Part shown: positions 7,619 through 16,010 of the stretch, one piece after another
Position numbering within the stretch: position 1 is the stretch's first letter
Layout: each line of letters begins with the position of its first letter
Assembly: GCA_016934135.1 (NCBI GenBank)
Contig: JAFGTK010000197.1
Location: 1-32,662, forward strand
Length of the DNA: 32,662 nt
Direction of reading: 5' to 3'
From: Deltaproteobacteria bacterium
GTDB taxonomy: Bacteria > Desulfobacterota > Desulfomonilia > UBA1062
Notes under the pieces: generated by a model
Told to the model about the DNA's origin: nothing
Database searches by the model: none
What the model saw: the letters and a program-made list of their open reading frames with translations, nothing else
Program-made: the position numbers and the translations under genes

Positions 7619-10243
7619 CTAGTTTCCCCCGAATCGGTTCTTGAGTTTGTTGAACTCGGCTACATCATTGTTGACATCCAGTTCCTTCAGATAAGTAGAT
7701 GCTGTGTTCAGAAGTATGCTGTCCGTACTGTCCCGAATCACATCAGCGAGGATATCCCGTGCCTCGGTGTGTTTCTCAAGGGAATGAGCTATGGTTGCAA
7801 GGTGGTACAATGCCCAGTTTTTATACGCAGACTGGGGATAGGTTTCGATCACTTCATGCAAAAGCTCACTGGCCCGGTCAAGTTCATTCAGGGCGATGAG
7901 CTGCCTTGCCCTTGTATAGAGAGCCTGCGCAATAACAGGAGAGTTCATCTTTTTTCTCAGGTCAATGATTCTCTCAAGAGCACGGACCTCATCAGGCGTC
8001 TGGTTGAGCCTCCTGTAGATGTCGGCCAGCATGGACAATGAGGAAAGGGCCTTTTCATCTCCCCTGTCTGCAAGAGGTTCCAGAAATACGACAGCTTCTT
8101 CGAGATCATTTATGAAAAACAGGAGCTCGCCTCTTGTATCCTTCATGGTTTGGGCATCCATACCCTGGGGATAGTCCTTCAGATAAAGGGAATTCCACTT
8201 GAGTGCCAAAGGGTATTCTCCCTGCTGATAATCCATGGTGAACAGGATTGTTATTGCCGGAGCTCTCCTGCTGGCAGCTTTTTTTATGCACTCTGCAAGC
8301 ATCGTTCTTGCCAGATCAGTGTTTCCGAGACGGTACATGGTGTCTCCCAGAATGAATAGGGAATCACTGTCATCGATATCACTCATGAAGCTTGTTTCAT
8401 ATTCGGTAAAAAGATCATAAATGGATTCCAGATCTTCTTTCTGGTAGAGTATTTTCAATCTGGACAGAATGGTCTTTTCTGCTTCAGCCTGGGCATACAG
8501 ATGGATAGGATCGGTCTGTTTCGTATCCATCCATGCGCGATGGTATGCCTTTAATGCATTTTCCCAATCCCCTTTTATTGAATATGTCTGAGCAATTCTG
8601 ACCTTGACCAGAGAGCCCAGCGGTCCTTCCTGGTATTCTTCGGATGACTTCATAGTTTCGTAGATGTCCATGATTTCATAGAAGGTTTTGTCAGACAGTG
8701 TTCCGGACTTTTCGAGATCCTGTTCAAGAAGTATCCGTGCGGTCCTGAGCCTTGCAATGATCCCTGTGTCACTTCTCGGAGTTATGCTTTCAACCTCGGA
8801 AAATACAGTCATGGCTTTTTCCTTCTGCCCCAGATGGTACAGGCAGTCCCCTAAATGCAGAAGATCGGCTGGCTTGTTTTCGGGGTTGCCCAGATTTATT
8901 GCAAGCAGTGTATATTCCTTTGACTTGTTAAAATCATTGAGATTGAACGAGGCCTGGGCAATGCGTGAATAGAGTTCAGGATCATAGCGGAATAATGTCG
9001 GATCCTTGCGGATGGATTCCTGGTAAAATCCCAGTGCCTTGGTGTATGCATTGAGGCCGAGATAGGTATCTGCAATAACCGAGAGATAGTATCCTTTAAT
9101 TTCATCTGGTGCCGAATTTACAGTAAAGGTCTTTTCCATTCGTCTGTTTTCTACAAACGCATCCTGGAACAGACCCTTTTTGTTCATCATGTCAATTTCT
9201 TGAATATTTGCCTCCATAGCGATTGCTGTTGAGGTGGAATTTTTAAGGAAACGGATGTAATTCGTGGCTTCGTTGAGCATGTTTGAGCGCAGCAGCATAC
9301 GGGAATATTCAAGCATGATCTGTTCTCTCTCAATCCCCGGCGACATGGCCTGTATCCCATCGCTCATACATTTCAGGGACTCTATGGAGAATTTCTCCAT
9401 GCGGTATGGATAAGATACCTTCCAGTATGCTCTTCCAAGAAGGATATTCTCTTTTGCATCAAGGGTATCCTTGTACCGGTCCAGGGTATGGATGGTGGCT
9501 GCGACGTCTCCGTTTTCAAATGCATTTTTTGCTATTGCATAGAGTTTTGACCGGTTCAGTTGTATAGAGGTGATAATCTCCAGGATGATCTTGTTGTTTA
9601 TCTCATCAGGTTTTATATCCATTGATGCGCTTTCATCAATAACCGAGAATATCAGTCCTGCGCCGTCTTGTGTCTTTAATAACCCGGAGTATTCGATATA
9701 GGGGACCCTGGTAAGCGGCTTTTCTATGTCCATGCAATGGATATTATGGTTAAAAAAGAGATACGCACGTTTGTTTTCGAAACTGCGTATCTCCGGCCAT
9801 GTCTCGGGATTCATGCAGAGAGTCACAGTAATGCCGTTATCATGAGGGCTGGTCTCTATATGCTCAATAGGACACACGTATTCCGATACCACCTTTTCGG
9901 CCGAGATATCAACGATGAAGCGTGGGGGCCTGTCCATGGAGGTGGTAGTATAGATGAATGGTTTTTTCATGAATATCTGTGCGGTTCTTCCGTCAAAAGT
10001 TAGTTCACGGATTATAAAGGTGTCTGATACTGTTGCAGGCGGCCCTATTATGTCGGGAAAATTGACGATCAGTGTCTGATCCTTCTGCGTCAATACCGGT
10101 GCCACCGGTCTGTCCAGTTCAAAGACAAGCCGTGCCCTCTCAGGTGCCCCTCCTACCTGGAGAGTATCTGCCCAGGCCTTTCCGGCAAAGATACAGTACA
10201 CAGTCGCCGCAAGCAGACAGAGTGTGTATATCCATATTCTCAT
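7619..10243 (-). CDS. Large exported tetratricopeptide-repeat protein with AMIN-like N-terminal domain
   Basis: I do not recognise a named gene. From the ATG at 10243 the protein is 874 aa and starts MRIWIYTLCLLAATVYCIFA with AWA|D as the predicted signal-peptidase site, so it should act in the periplasm or at the outer membrane. Residues of about 27-115 are beta-rich (RLVFELDRP, LIVNFPDI, RFIVDIS), resembling an AMIN cell-wall-targeting domain. The remainder is made of about a dozen or more degenerate TPR-type helical pairs (for example LNAYTKALGFYQESIRKDP and LDRASELLHEVIETYPQSAY). An upstream in-frame GTG/ATG would add 17-21 residues ahead of the signal peptide and lacks a convincing ribosome site. 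It is probably cotranscribed with the flagellar activator six bases downstream, which hints at a motility or envelope role. Confidence 0.75.
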   Translation of the reverse strand: MRIWIYTLCLLAATVYCIFAGKAWADTLQVGGAPERARLVFELDRPVAPVLTQKDQTLIVNFPDIIGPPATVSDTFIIRELTFDGRTAQIFMKKPFIYTTTSMDRPPRFIVDISAEKVVSEYVCPIEHIETSPHDNGITVTLCMNPETWPEIRSFENKRAYLFFNHNIHCMDIEKPLTRVPYIEYSGLLKTQDGAGLIFSVIDESASMDIKPDEINNKIILEIITSIQLNRSKLYAIAKNAFENGDVAATIHTLDRYKDTLDAKENILLGRAYWKVSYPYRMEKFSIESLKCMSDGIQAMSPGIEREQIMLEYSRMLLRSNMLNEATNYIRFLKNSTSTAIAMEANIQEIDMMNKKGLFQDAFVENRRMEKTFTVNSAPDEIKGYYLSVIADTYLGLNAYTKALGFYQESIRKDPTLFRYDPELYSRIAQASFNLNDFNKSKEYTLLAINLGNPENKPADLLHLGDCLYHLGQKEKAMTVFSEVESITPRSDTGIIARLRTARILLEQDLEKSGTLSDKTFYEIMDIYETMKSSEEYQEGPLGSLVKVRIAQTYSIKGDWENALKAYHRAWMDTKQTDPIHLYAQAEAEKTILSRLKILYQKEDLESIYDLFTEYETSFMSDIDDSDSLFILGDTMYRLGNTDLARTMLAECIKKAASRRAPAITILFTMDYQQGEYPLALKWNSLYLKDYPQGMDAQTMKDTRGELLFFINDLEEAVVFLEPLADRGDEKALSSLSMLADIYRRLNQTPDEVRALERIIDLRKKMNSPVIAQALYTRARQLIALNELDRASELLHEVIETYPQSAYKNWALYHLATIAHSLEKHTEARDILADVIRDSTDSILLNTASTYLKELDVNNDVAEFNKLKNRFGGN

Positions 10244-10429
10244 GATCTTTTGTGCACGAAATTTATTCACCACAAGATAGAATACAACTTCCATGCCATA
10301 CAGCACATAAGTAATTATGATATGGTGAATATCAAGATGAATACTGTAGCTGAATCATAGTTTCCAGTGTGAAATATTGAAGGGCAATATCCTGTACTAT
10401 ACACGGGATGCACGGATCGGGATTAAGGC

Positions 10430-11833
10430 CTATCCGAGATTGACTTCTGTAGGTTTTTGAAGCTTCTGTTTCTTGATCTTCTCCACAAGGGTGGTTCGAT
10501 TTACATGAAGAAGTTTTGCAGCCCGGTTCTTTACCCAGTTGCTCTTGTTCAGTGCCTGGATAATGATGCTTTTCTCAAATTCATTCACTGCGGTTGAAAG
10601 ATCAATGCCACTTTCCGGAAGGTCAATCTGCGGTATATCTGAATCGACAGTAGCGGCACCTGAAAGAACCTTGTCCGGCAGATCGCTCAGTTCAACCTCA
10701 TTGCCGTCGCACAATACCACCATGCGCTCCACAATGTTTTCGAGTTCCCTTACATTGCCCGGCCACCGGTACTGCATGAGAACCGACATCGCCTTCTTGC
10801 TGAAGGCCTTGACCGAGGTCGGTTTGTCAGAGCCGTATTTCCCCAGGAAGTGCTTTATCAGCAACGGGATGTCTTCTTTCCTCTCTCTCAGAGGGGGAAG
10901 GGTTATCGGTATCACATTGAGCCGGTAGTAGAGATCTTCCCGGAATCTTCCCTGTACTACTTCCTCTTCCAGGTTTCTGTTTGTTGCAGCGATGATCCGC
11001 ACGTCCGCTTTCATGGATTTTACGCCGCCGACCCGTTCGAACTCTCTTTCCTGAATTACGCGAAGGAGTTTGACCTGGAGGTTGGGGCTCATCTCGGACA
11101 CCTCATCCAGCAGGATGCTTCCCTGGTTTGCCAGTTCAAAGCGCCCGATACGCGTCCTGAAAGCTCCGGTGAATGCCCCTTTTTCATGTCCGAAGAGTTC
11201 GCTTTCCAGCAATTCTTCGGGTATTGCCCCGCAATTGACCGGAACAAAAGGATTCTGGGAGCGGGGAGAGTTATAGTGCAGTGCGCGGGCTACGAGCTCT
11301 TTTCCAGTGCCTGATTCCCCGAGTATCAAAACTGTGGAGTCTGTTGATGCAACCTTGTCGATCATGCCGAAGACGCGCTGCATCTTATCGGAAGTCCCTA
11401 TTATATTTTCAAACTTGTAACGTGCCTTGAGCTGCTGCTTGAGATAGGTGTTCTCTTCCTGCAACGCTAGGTGATCAAGCGCCTTTTTTACAACAACTTT
11501 GATCTCTTCGGCCTTGAAGGGTTTTGTGATGTAGTCGAATGCACCCAGTCTCATTGCATCCACTGCGGTCTTCACCGAACCATAGCCGGTATAGATGATC
11601 CCGATGCAGTTAAGCCTGTTTTCTACAAGGTGGCGTATAACCTCCAGCCCGTCCAGTTCAGGCATCTGAAGATCTGTGAGCACGACATGGAAAACTTCCT
11701 GGGAAAGTTTTGATATGGCATCCTTGCCGTTTATTGCGCTTGTTACGTTATAGTCTTCTTCTGTGAGAATCTCGGAAAGATATTCCCTGTTTTGTATCTC
11801 GTCATCAACGATTAAAATATTCTGGCTACCCAT
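10430..11833 (-). CDS. NtrC-family sigma-54-dependent response regulator
   Basis: This 467 aa protein has a canonical receiver (acidic pair D10/D11, phosphoacceptor D54 in VVLTDLQMPELDG, Lys104 in YITKPF). An AAA+ domain follows with GESGTGKE at 172-179 and GAFTGA at 219-224, and a C-terminal Fis-type helix-turn-helix reads KNRAAKLLHVNRTTLVEKI. Unlike the flagellar activator downstream, its receiver looks fully competent for phosphorylation. No histidine kinase gene is nearby, so its signal is unknown. The frame extends 11 codons upstream to a TTG, but the ATG at 11833 has AGGA with good spacing and a strong sigma-70-type promoter just upstream. The gap of 186 bases to the next gene shows only a weak hairpin near 10402-10422 without a U-tract. 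Confidence 0.9.
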   Translation of the reverse strand: MGSQNILIVDDEIQNREYLSEILTEEDYNVTSAINGKDAISKLSQEVFHVVLTDLQMPELDGLEVIRHLVENRLNCIGIIYTGYGSVKTAVDAMRLGAFDYITKPFKAEEIKVVVKKALDHLALQEENTYLKQQLKARYKFENIIGTSDKMQRVFGMIDKVASTDSTVLILGESGTGKELVARALHYNSPRSQNPFVPVNCGAIPEELLESELFGHEKGAFTGAFRTRIGRFELANQGSILLDEVSEMSPNLQVKLLRVIQEREFERVGGVKSMKADVRIIAATNRNLEEEVVQGRFREDLYYRLNVIPITLPPLRERKEDIPLLIKHFLGKYGSDKPTSVKAFSKKAMSVLMQYRWPGNVRELENIVERMVVLCDGNEVELSDLPDKVLSGAATVDSDIPQIDLPESGIDLSTAVNEFEKSIIIQALNKSNWVKNRAAKLLHVNRTTLVEKIKKQKLQKPTEVNLG

Positions 11834-11854
11834 ATAGATCCTGTCTTGAAATGT

Positions 11855-11883
11855 ATTATAACGCAAAATTATACATGCGTCAA
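11855..11883 (-). promoter_or_regulatory. Sigma-70-type promoter of the NtrC-family regulator gene
   Basis: The minus strand has TTGACG (11878-11883), a 17-base spacer, and a perfect TATAAT (11855-11860). Transcription would start near 11848, giving a leader of about 15 bases to the ATG at 11833. A 5-base inverted repeat GCGTC/GACGC overlaps the -35 region (11876-11893) and could be an operator, possibly for autoregulation; that part is speculative. Confidence 0.75.
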
Positions 11884-11932
11884 TATCTAGACGCCTTTAC
11901 GCTATAATAATGGGAATTTTAGGATAAAGGTG

Positions 11933-12214
11933 TTATGGCTTTTCGTTGACTCGATCCCTCATATCTTTTCCAGACTTAAAGAAGGGGAGCACCTTGGCAT
12001 TCACCTTGATCTTCTCACCACTCTTGGGGTTTCTTCCGACATAAGGCTTATAGTCCCTCATAACAAAACTTCCAAAACCACGAATTTCAACACGACGGCT
12101 TTTTTTCATTGCATTTACCATGGAGGTCAGGATGGTGTTTACCATGGATTCTGCCTTCTTGGGATGGAGAGCCATACGCATTGAGAGTTCTTCTATAAGT
12201 TCTGATTTGTTCAT
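11933..12214 (-). CDS. ihfB: Integration host factor beta-like / HU-family DNA-bending protein
   Basis: This 93 aa histone-like protein starts MNKSELIEEL. It has the strand motif RVEIRGFGSF at residues 41-50, the DNA-intercalating arm GRNPKSGEKI with Pro63, and the C-terminal PFFKSGKDMRDRVN. These segments resemble IHF-beta (KSELIE, RIEIRGFGSF, PHFKPGKELRDR) more than HU. IHF bends DNA between activator sites and sigma-54 promoters, which fits two sigma-54 activators and a sigma-54 promoter within 6 kb. The start at 12214 is chosen for AGGAGG six bases upstream; the open frame extends 20 codons further without support. A divergent HU paralogue cannot be fully excluded. Confidence 0.88.
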   Translation of the reverse strand: MNKSELIEELSMRMALHPKKAESMVNTILTSMVNAMKKSRRVEIRGFGSFVMRDYKPYVGRNPKSGEKIKVNAKVLPFFKSGKDMRDRVNEKP

Positions 12215-12246
12215 ATGTCCCCTCCTATTTTGAGTATACACATCTA

Positions 12247-12274
12247 AATATAGGGGGTTGTAGCAGTATGTCAA
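12247..12274 (-). promoter_or_regulatory. Sigma-70-type promoter of the ihfB-like gene, overlapping the rluB stop
   Basis: The minus strand carries TTGACA (12269-12274), a 16-base spacer and TATATT (12247-12252). The TGA inside TTGACA is the stop codon of rluB, so the upstream gene ends within the -35 box. The expected start site is close to 12240, about 25 bases before the ihfB-like ATG. Confidence 0.65.
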
Positions 12275-13002
12275 GGTTTTTTATGAATTTTTAACATCTT
12301 ATGAAGATTTGATACCTCGGAAGGGGTCAGAGAGCGAACATCCCCTGGTAAAATGCCGTCTATTCTGACAGGGCCCACGGATATTCTTTTTATGGAGAGT
12401 ACTTCAAGTCCGACTGCAAGCGCCATACGTTTGATCTGATTCTTCAGTCCCTGCCTCAGAGTGATCTTCAGTGTCGTCCCCTTGCTGTTTGCCCTGATTT
12501 GCTCTACCTGAGCGGGTCTTGTTTTTTCCCCGTCAAGATATACGCCGGAGGCCATTTCCTGGATCTGTTCGGATTTTGCACAGGGCTTTACCTCAACGGT
12601 ATATACCTTTGGGACAGCGTACGACGGGTGATGAATTCCATGTGCCAAATCCCCGTCATTGGTCAGCAGGAGCAGACCTTCGGCGTCAAAATCAAGTCTT
12701 CCTATGGGAAATACACCTGCATATTGTGAAGGAATAATGTCCTTGATGCATGGTCGTCCCAACGGGTCATACATAGAGGTGAGCATGAACTGCGGCTTGT
12801 TCATGGCAAGGTAAAGTATTTTCTGGCTCGACACGATCTTTCCGTCAATACTCACTTCATCTATTTGCGGATCTACGGTATCGCCAAGTTGCGCTGTCTT
12901 CGAGTTTATGGCAACGCGCCCTGATTGTACGAGTTCATCTGCCCTGCGTCTTGAGATCGCCCCGGTAGAGGCGATGAATTTGTTTATGCGGATCGTTGTC
13001 AT
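12271..13002 (-). CDS. rluB: rRNA pseudouridine synthase, RsuA/RluB family
   Basis: This 243 aa enzyme converts a specific uridine of ribosomal RNA to pseudouridine. An N-terminal S4 RNA-binding domain (residues 5-50, RINKFIASTGAISRRRADELV) is followed by the catalytic domain with PIGRLDFDAEGLLLLTNDGDLAH, in which D104 is the catalytic aspartate. GLKNQIKRMALAVGLEV near the C-terminus is also typical. The family includes RluB, RluE, RluF and RsuA; RluB is most likely for this short form but is not proven. The ATG at 13002 is chosen by homology and has no clear Shine-Dalgarno; upstream ATG candidates are no better. In many deltaproteobacteria this gene follows scpB, whereas here scpB is about 8 kb away on the other strand. 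Confidence 0.88.
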   Translation of the reverse strand: MTTIRINKFIASTGAISRRRADELVQSGRVAINSKTAQLGDTVDPQIDEVSIDGKIVSSQKILYLAMNKPQFMLTSMYDPLGRPCIKDIIPSQYAGVFPIGRLDFDAEGLLLLTNDGDLAHGIHHPSYAVPKVYTVEVKPCAKSEQIQEMASGVYLDGEKTRPAQVEQIRANSKGTTLKITLRQGLKNQIKRMALAVGLEVLSIKRISVGPVRIDGILPGDVRSLTPSEVSNLHKMLKIHKKP

Positions 13003-13138
13003 AAAGGTGGTATACTTAAAAACCGGGTTTTTGTCCATTGGACTGGCTGAATATGAATACAGGAGCAATGCTTCTGTTCGCGGCGAAGAACATGCACTGT
13101 ATCATCAGCATATATTCTTGGGGGTAGAAAGCTGTCAG

Positions 13139-13618
13139 TTATCTGCGGCTTAAAGCCTTCCTGCAGATCTCGCAGGATTCCCGGCAGTAGGGTTGCATAT
13201 AGTTATACACAATATAGTTTATATCATTGTTCATACCATATCTTTCCACGCAGGTCCGGCATATCAGCCTGCCGATATCGTCGAGGTATCCGATAATAGT
13301 ATGGTCCTGGTCATCAACCATGGATGTGTGTGATTTGTATTCGCTGATGATGCCGAATGAGCCGCACTCTGAACATACATACCCCTTTTGGGCGTTCCAG
13401 AAGGTTGCCCTGCACTTGATGTTCGGGCAATAATAACTTTCAACCCGCTTTCGATAACGCTCGAAGATTGCGTGTATTGCATCCATATAGAGGTCTTTTC
13501 TCAACCCGGTCTGTTTGTTATTGTGAAGTAATATATGATCATTTCCTCCGGTATCCGTATTCTTGGAGATTGATTGGTCGTCTTTGGGTTTTTCTTTCAG
13601 CGTGAAGCTCTTTTTCAT
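13139..13618 (-). CDS. Hypothetical cysteine-rich protein with zinc-ribbon-like motifs
   Basis: I do not recognise this 159 aa protein. The first 45 residues are charged and probably disordered. Residues 61-90 form a treble-clef or zinc-ribbon-like unit with C64, C69, C82 and C85 (YYCPNIKC and YVCSECG). A second cluster follows at C120, C123, C145, C149 and C152 (LICRTC and CRESCEIC). It may bind one or two zinc ions or an iron-sulfur cluster and act in nucleic-acid or protein contacts; no function is assigned. The ATG at 13618 has AAAGGATGATCAG ahead of it, and a TTG ten codons upstream is less likely. It follows thiC after 95 bases but has no obvious thiamin link. Confidence 0.7.
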   Translation of the reverse strand: MKKSFTLKEKPKDDQSISKNTDTGGNDHILLHNNKQTGLRKDLYMDAIHAIFERYRKRVESYYCPNIKCRATFWNAQKGYVCSECGSFGIISEYKSHTSMVDDQDHTIIGYLDDIGRLICRTCVERYGMNNDINYIVYNYMQPYCRESCEICRKALSRR

Positions 13619-13669
13619 CTGATCATCCTTTTTCCCTATGAATATCAAGGGAATTCTTTAACATAATGA

Positions 13670-13707
13670 ATAAGGCCTTATGTGCCGCTTTTCAATGCCT
13701 TGGCATT
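13670..13707. repeat. Two adjacent palindromes between thiC and the zinc-motif gene
   Basis: Position 13670-13681 is the perfect palindrome ATAAGGCCTTAT. Position 13694-13707 is the inverted repeat AATGCC-TT-GGCATT, seven bases from the thiC stop. Neither is followed by a uridine tract, so they are weak terminator candidates. They could be operators for the gene starting at 13618 or RNA 3'-end stabilising hairpins; the sequence does not decide. Confidence 0.4.
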
Positions 13708-13713
13708 AAATAG

Positions 13714-14991
13714 TTATAAAACATCCTGAAGACGCTTTATTGCGCAGAATTCTCCGCACATGGTGCATACATTGTCTTTGCCGATCTCACTTGAATCTCG
13801 AATCACCTGAGCTTTTTCACTGTGCAGACTCAGATTGATCTGGCCATGCCAGTCGAGATCCTTTCTTGCCCTGGCCATCTCCAGGTCCCTGGCCCTTGCA
13901 TAGTTCATACCCTTTGCAAGATCAGCGGCATGTGCTGCGATCTTCGATGCGATCACCCCTTCAATTACCTGATCGATTGTGGGAAGACGCAGGTGTTCTG
14001 CAGGGGTGACATAGCAGAGAAAATCCGCGCCGAAGTATGCTGCGAGGGCTCCGCCTATAGCGCCTGCTATGTGATCGTATCCAGTAGCGCAATCCGTTAC
14101 CAGTGGGCCGAGCACATAAAAAGGAGCCCCATTGCACAGCGATTTTTCCAGACGGATGTTTTCTTCGATCATGTTGAGCGGCACATGCCCGGGACCCTCG
14201 ATTATGACCTGAACACCCTTGTCCCATGCCCGGCATGCAAGTTCTCCCAGGGTGACGAGTTCGGTTATCTGTGCCCTGTCTGTTGCATCTGCTACAGCCC
14301 CGGGCCGCATGCCGTCTCCCAGTGAGATGGTCACGTCATACTCGGCGAGGATATCGAGGATCTCGTCGTAATATTCATACAGGGGAGACTGTCTGCCATG
14401 TTTTTTTATCCAGGAGATCAGAAAAGAACCGCCTCTGCTTACGACATCGAGAACCCTGCCCTGTGATACAAGGGCATCGAGGGCCTGCGTTGTTACCCCG
14501 GCATGGATTGTCACGAAATCAACACCTTCTTCTGCCTGATTCTCTACTGTGGCGAGAAAATCCTTTATGGTCATGTCGGTGATATCCCTTTTCTGCCGTG
14601 AAAGTTCAAAGGCGGTCTGATACAGTGGGACGGTGCCAACGGCAACATCGGATTCCTTCAATATCTCACGCCGTATGGATATGATTTCGGAGCCGAGAGA
14701 GAGGTCCATGATGGTATCTGCTCCGTGTCTGGCAGCTGCATGGGCCTTTTGTATCTCCTCATCCCCGTCCATGTGGTACGGGGATGAGCCGATGTTTGCA
14801 TTTATTTTCGTTCGCAGACCCTTTCCGATGCCACGGATATGAGGGAAAGATCTTTTCCTGTTTTTCGGTATTACTATGGTGCCTTCGGCAATCCCGTCTG
14901 CGATGAATTCGGCCGGCACATCCTCATATTCAGCCACCTGTCTCATTTCCCGGGTAATAATTCCTCGCCCGGCCTGTTTTTTTATCGTCAT
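13714..14991 (-). CDS. thiC: Phosphomethylpyrimidine synthase ThiC
   Basis: ThiC is a radical-SAM enzyme that converts aminoimidazole ribotide to HMP-phosphate, the pyrimidine half of thiamin. The 425 aa length fits the shorter bacterial ThiC form without the N-terminal extension. The C-terminal cluster motif CTMCGEFCAIK (CxxCxxxxC) is at the end of the protein. SLGDGMRPG, EGPGHVPLNMIEENI and YVLGPLVTDCATGYDHI are hallmark ThiC segments. The ATG overlaps the stop of the ThiD2-ThiE gene (ATGA) and is preceded by GGAG. As the last gene of the operon it is under the upstream TPP riboswitch. Confidence 0.98.
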   Translation of the reverse strand: MTIKKQAGRGIITREMRQVAEYEDVPAEFIADGIAEGTIVIPKNRKRSFPHIRGIGKGLRTKINANIGSSPYHMDGDEEIQKAHAAARHGADTIMDLSLGSEIISIRREILKESDVAVGTVPLYQTAFELSRQKRDITDMTIKDFLATVENQAEEGVDFVTIHAGVTTQALDALVSQGRVLDVVSRGGSFLISWIKKHGRQSPLYEYYDEILDILAEYDVTISLGDGMRPGAVADATDRAQITELVTLGELACRAWDKGVQVIIEGPGHVPLNMIEENIRLEKSLCNGAPFYVLGPLVTDCATGYDHIAGAIGGALAAYFGADFLCYVTPAEHLRLPTIDQVIEGVIASKIAAHAADLAKGMNYARARDLEMARARKDLDWHGQINLSLHSEKAQVIRDSSEIGKDNVCTMCGEFCAIKRLQDVL

Positions 14992-16010
14992 AATATCTCC
15001 ACACTCCTTTTATGCAGTGCTGTCATGGTCTGAAAGGGGTCTTTTGCCGATGCTACCGCATTGATAACAGCTATGTTGTTGCAGGCAATCCCTGCCAGCA
15101 TACTGAGATTGTCCTGTGTGATCCCGCCTATGGCAACAACAGGCACCCTTGATCGGGATGAAACCTCATTAAGGGCCTCGATTCCCGTTACCGGGTCGCT
15201 CTGGGTTTTTGAGGTTGTCGGGAATACCGGACCGAAACCGATATAGTCTACCGGCATATCCTGTGCCTTTGCTGCCTGGTCGGCATTATGGGTGGACAGT
15301 CCTATGATCATTTCGTGTCCGAGGATCTTCCGCGCATGCAGGGCAGGGATATCCTGCCAGCCCAGATGAACACCGTCGGCCTGGACTGCAAGGGCTATGT
15401 CAGGCCGGTCATTCACGATGAAGAGCGTGCGGGTATTCGATGTGATATCTCTAATCTTGTGCGCACATTTGATGATCGTTGCTGGATTATCTCTCTTGTT
15501 TCTCAGCTGTATTGCCGGAAGACCGGCCGATACCGCCAGGCGGGCAAGCTCTTCGTATTCCATTGTCGCCTCGCTCAAGATGAGATAGAGGCCCCTACCA
15601 AGGATTCGTTTTGCATTACCCATTATCTTCTTTTCAAGTTCATAGAGAGAGTACCGGAACGTTTTCATTTCCAGCGCTATCTGAACCGAATCGAGCTTGA
15701 ATATCTCTTCAAGAACCCTCAGACCTTCCTGGGATCTCTTCATGTTCGACCTGATGATATCCTCAAGCGTGTTCCGCTCGTATTCAAGTACACCCTTCGA
15801 GGAAAACCCGACATCCGAGCAAGCGTCTCGATGTGCAATGCATTCCCTGTGATCAACAGCATTTGCGACTCGGTGGCGGAGGTCCTTGATCCCCTGCTGC
15901 AGGACGGGGTTGTCGTAGCAGTATCGAAAAATATCCTCTATCACACGCAGACCTTCGGTAACCCTGTTTATATTGGCATCGATGATCCGCAAATTCCCGG
16001 AGTCCTTCAT
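14988..16010 (-). CDS. thiE: ThiD2-ThiE fusion: HMP-P kinase plus thiamin-phosphate synthase
   Basis: This 340 aa protein joins two thiamin enzymes. Residues 1-135 match the ThiD2 family, an HMP-phosphate kinase unrelated to canonical ThiD that is often fused to ThiE. It contains two similar motifs, NRVTEGLRVIEDIF at 15-28 and NMKRSQEGLRVLEEIF at 89-104. Residues 140-340 are a TIM-barrel thiamin-phosphate synthase with IQLR at 167-170, NDRPDIAL, GVHLGWQD at 213-220, GLSTHN and IGFGPVFPTTSK. It would phosphorylate HMP-P to HMP-PP and couple it to the thiazole phosphate from Thi4. Its start overlaps the thi4 stop (ATGA), and the thiC start overlaps its own stop. No separate thiD is in the window. 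Confidence 0.93.
   Translation of the reverse strand: MKDSGNLRIIDANINRVTEGLRVIEDIFRYCYDNPVLQQGIKDLRHRVANAVDHRECIAHRDACSDVGFSSKGVLEYERNTLEDIIRSNMKRSQEGLRVLEEIFKLDSVQIALEMKTFRYSLYELEKKIMGNAKRILGRGLYLILSEATMEYEELARLAVSAGLPAIQLRNKRDNPATIIKCAHKIRDITSNTRTLFIVNDRPDIALAVQADGVHLGWQDIPALHARKILGHEMIIGLSTHNADQAAKAQDMPVDYIGFGPVFPTTSKTQSDPVTGIEALNEVSSRSRVPVVAIGGITQDNLSMLAGIACNNIAVINAVASAKDPFQTMTALHKRSVEIL

Noticed and set aside
10402..10422. A hairpin after the NtrC-family gene as a terminator
   Set aside because: The stem has a bulge and no T-tract follows, so intrinsic termination is not supported.
13003..13040. A promoter-like TGGACA-N17-TATACC just before the rluB start on the minus strand
   Set aside because: The -10 match is weak and transcription would begin on the start codon itself; it was too uncertain to list.
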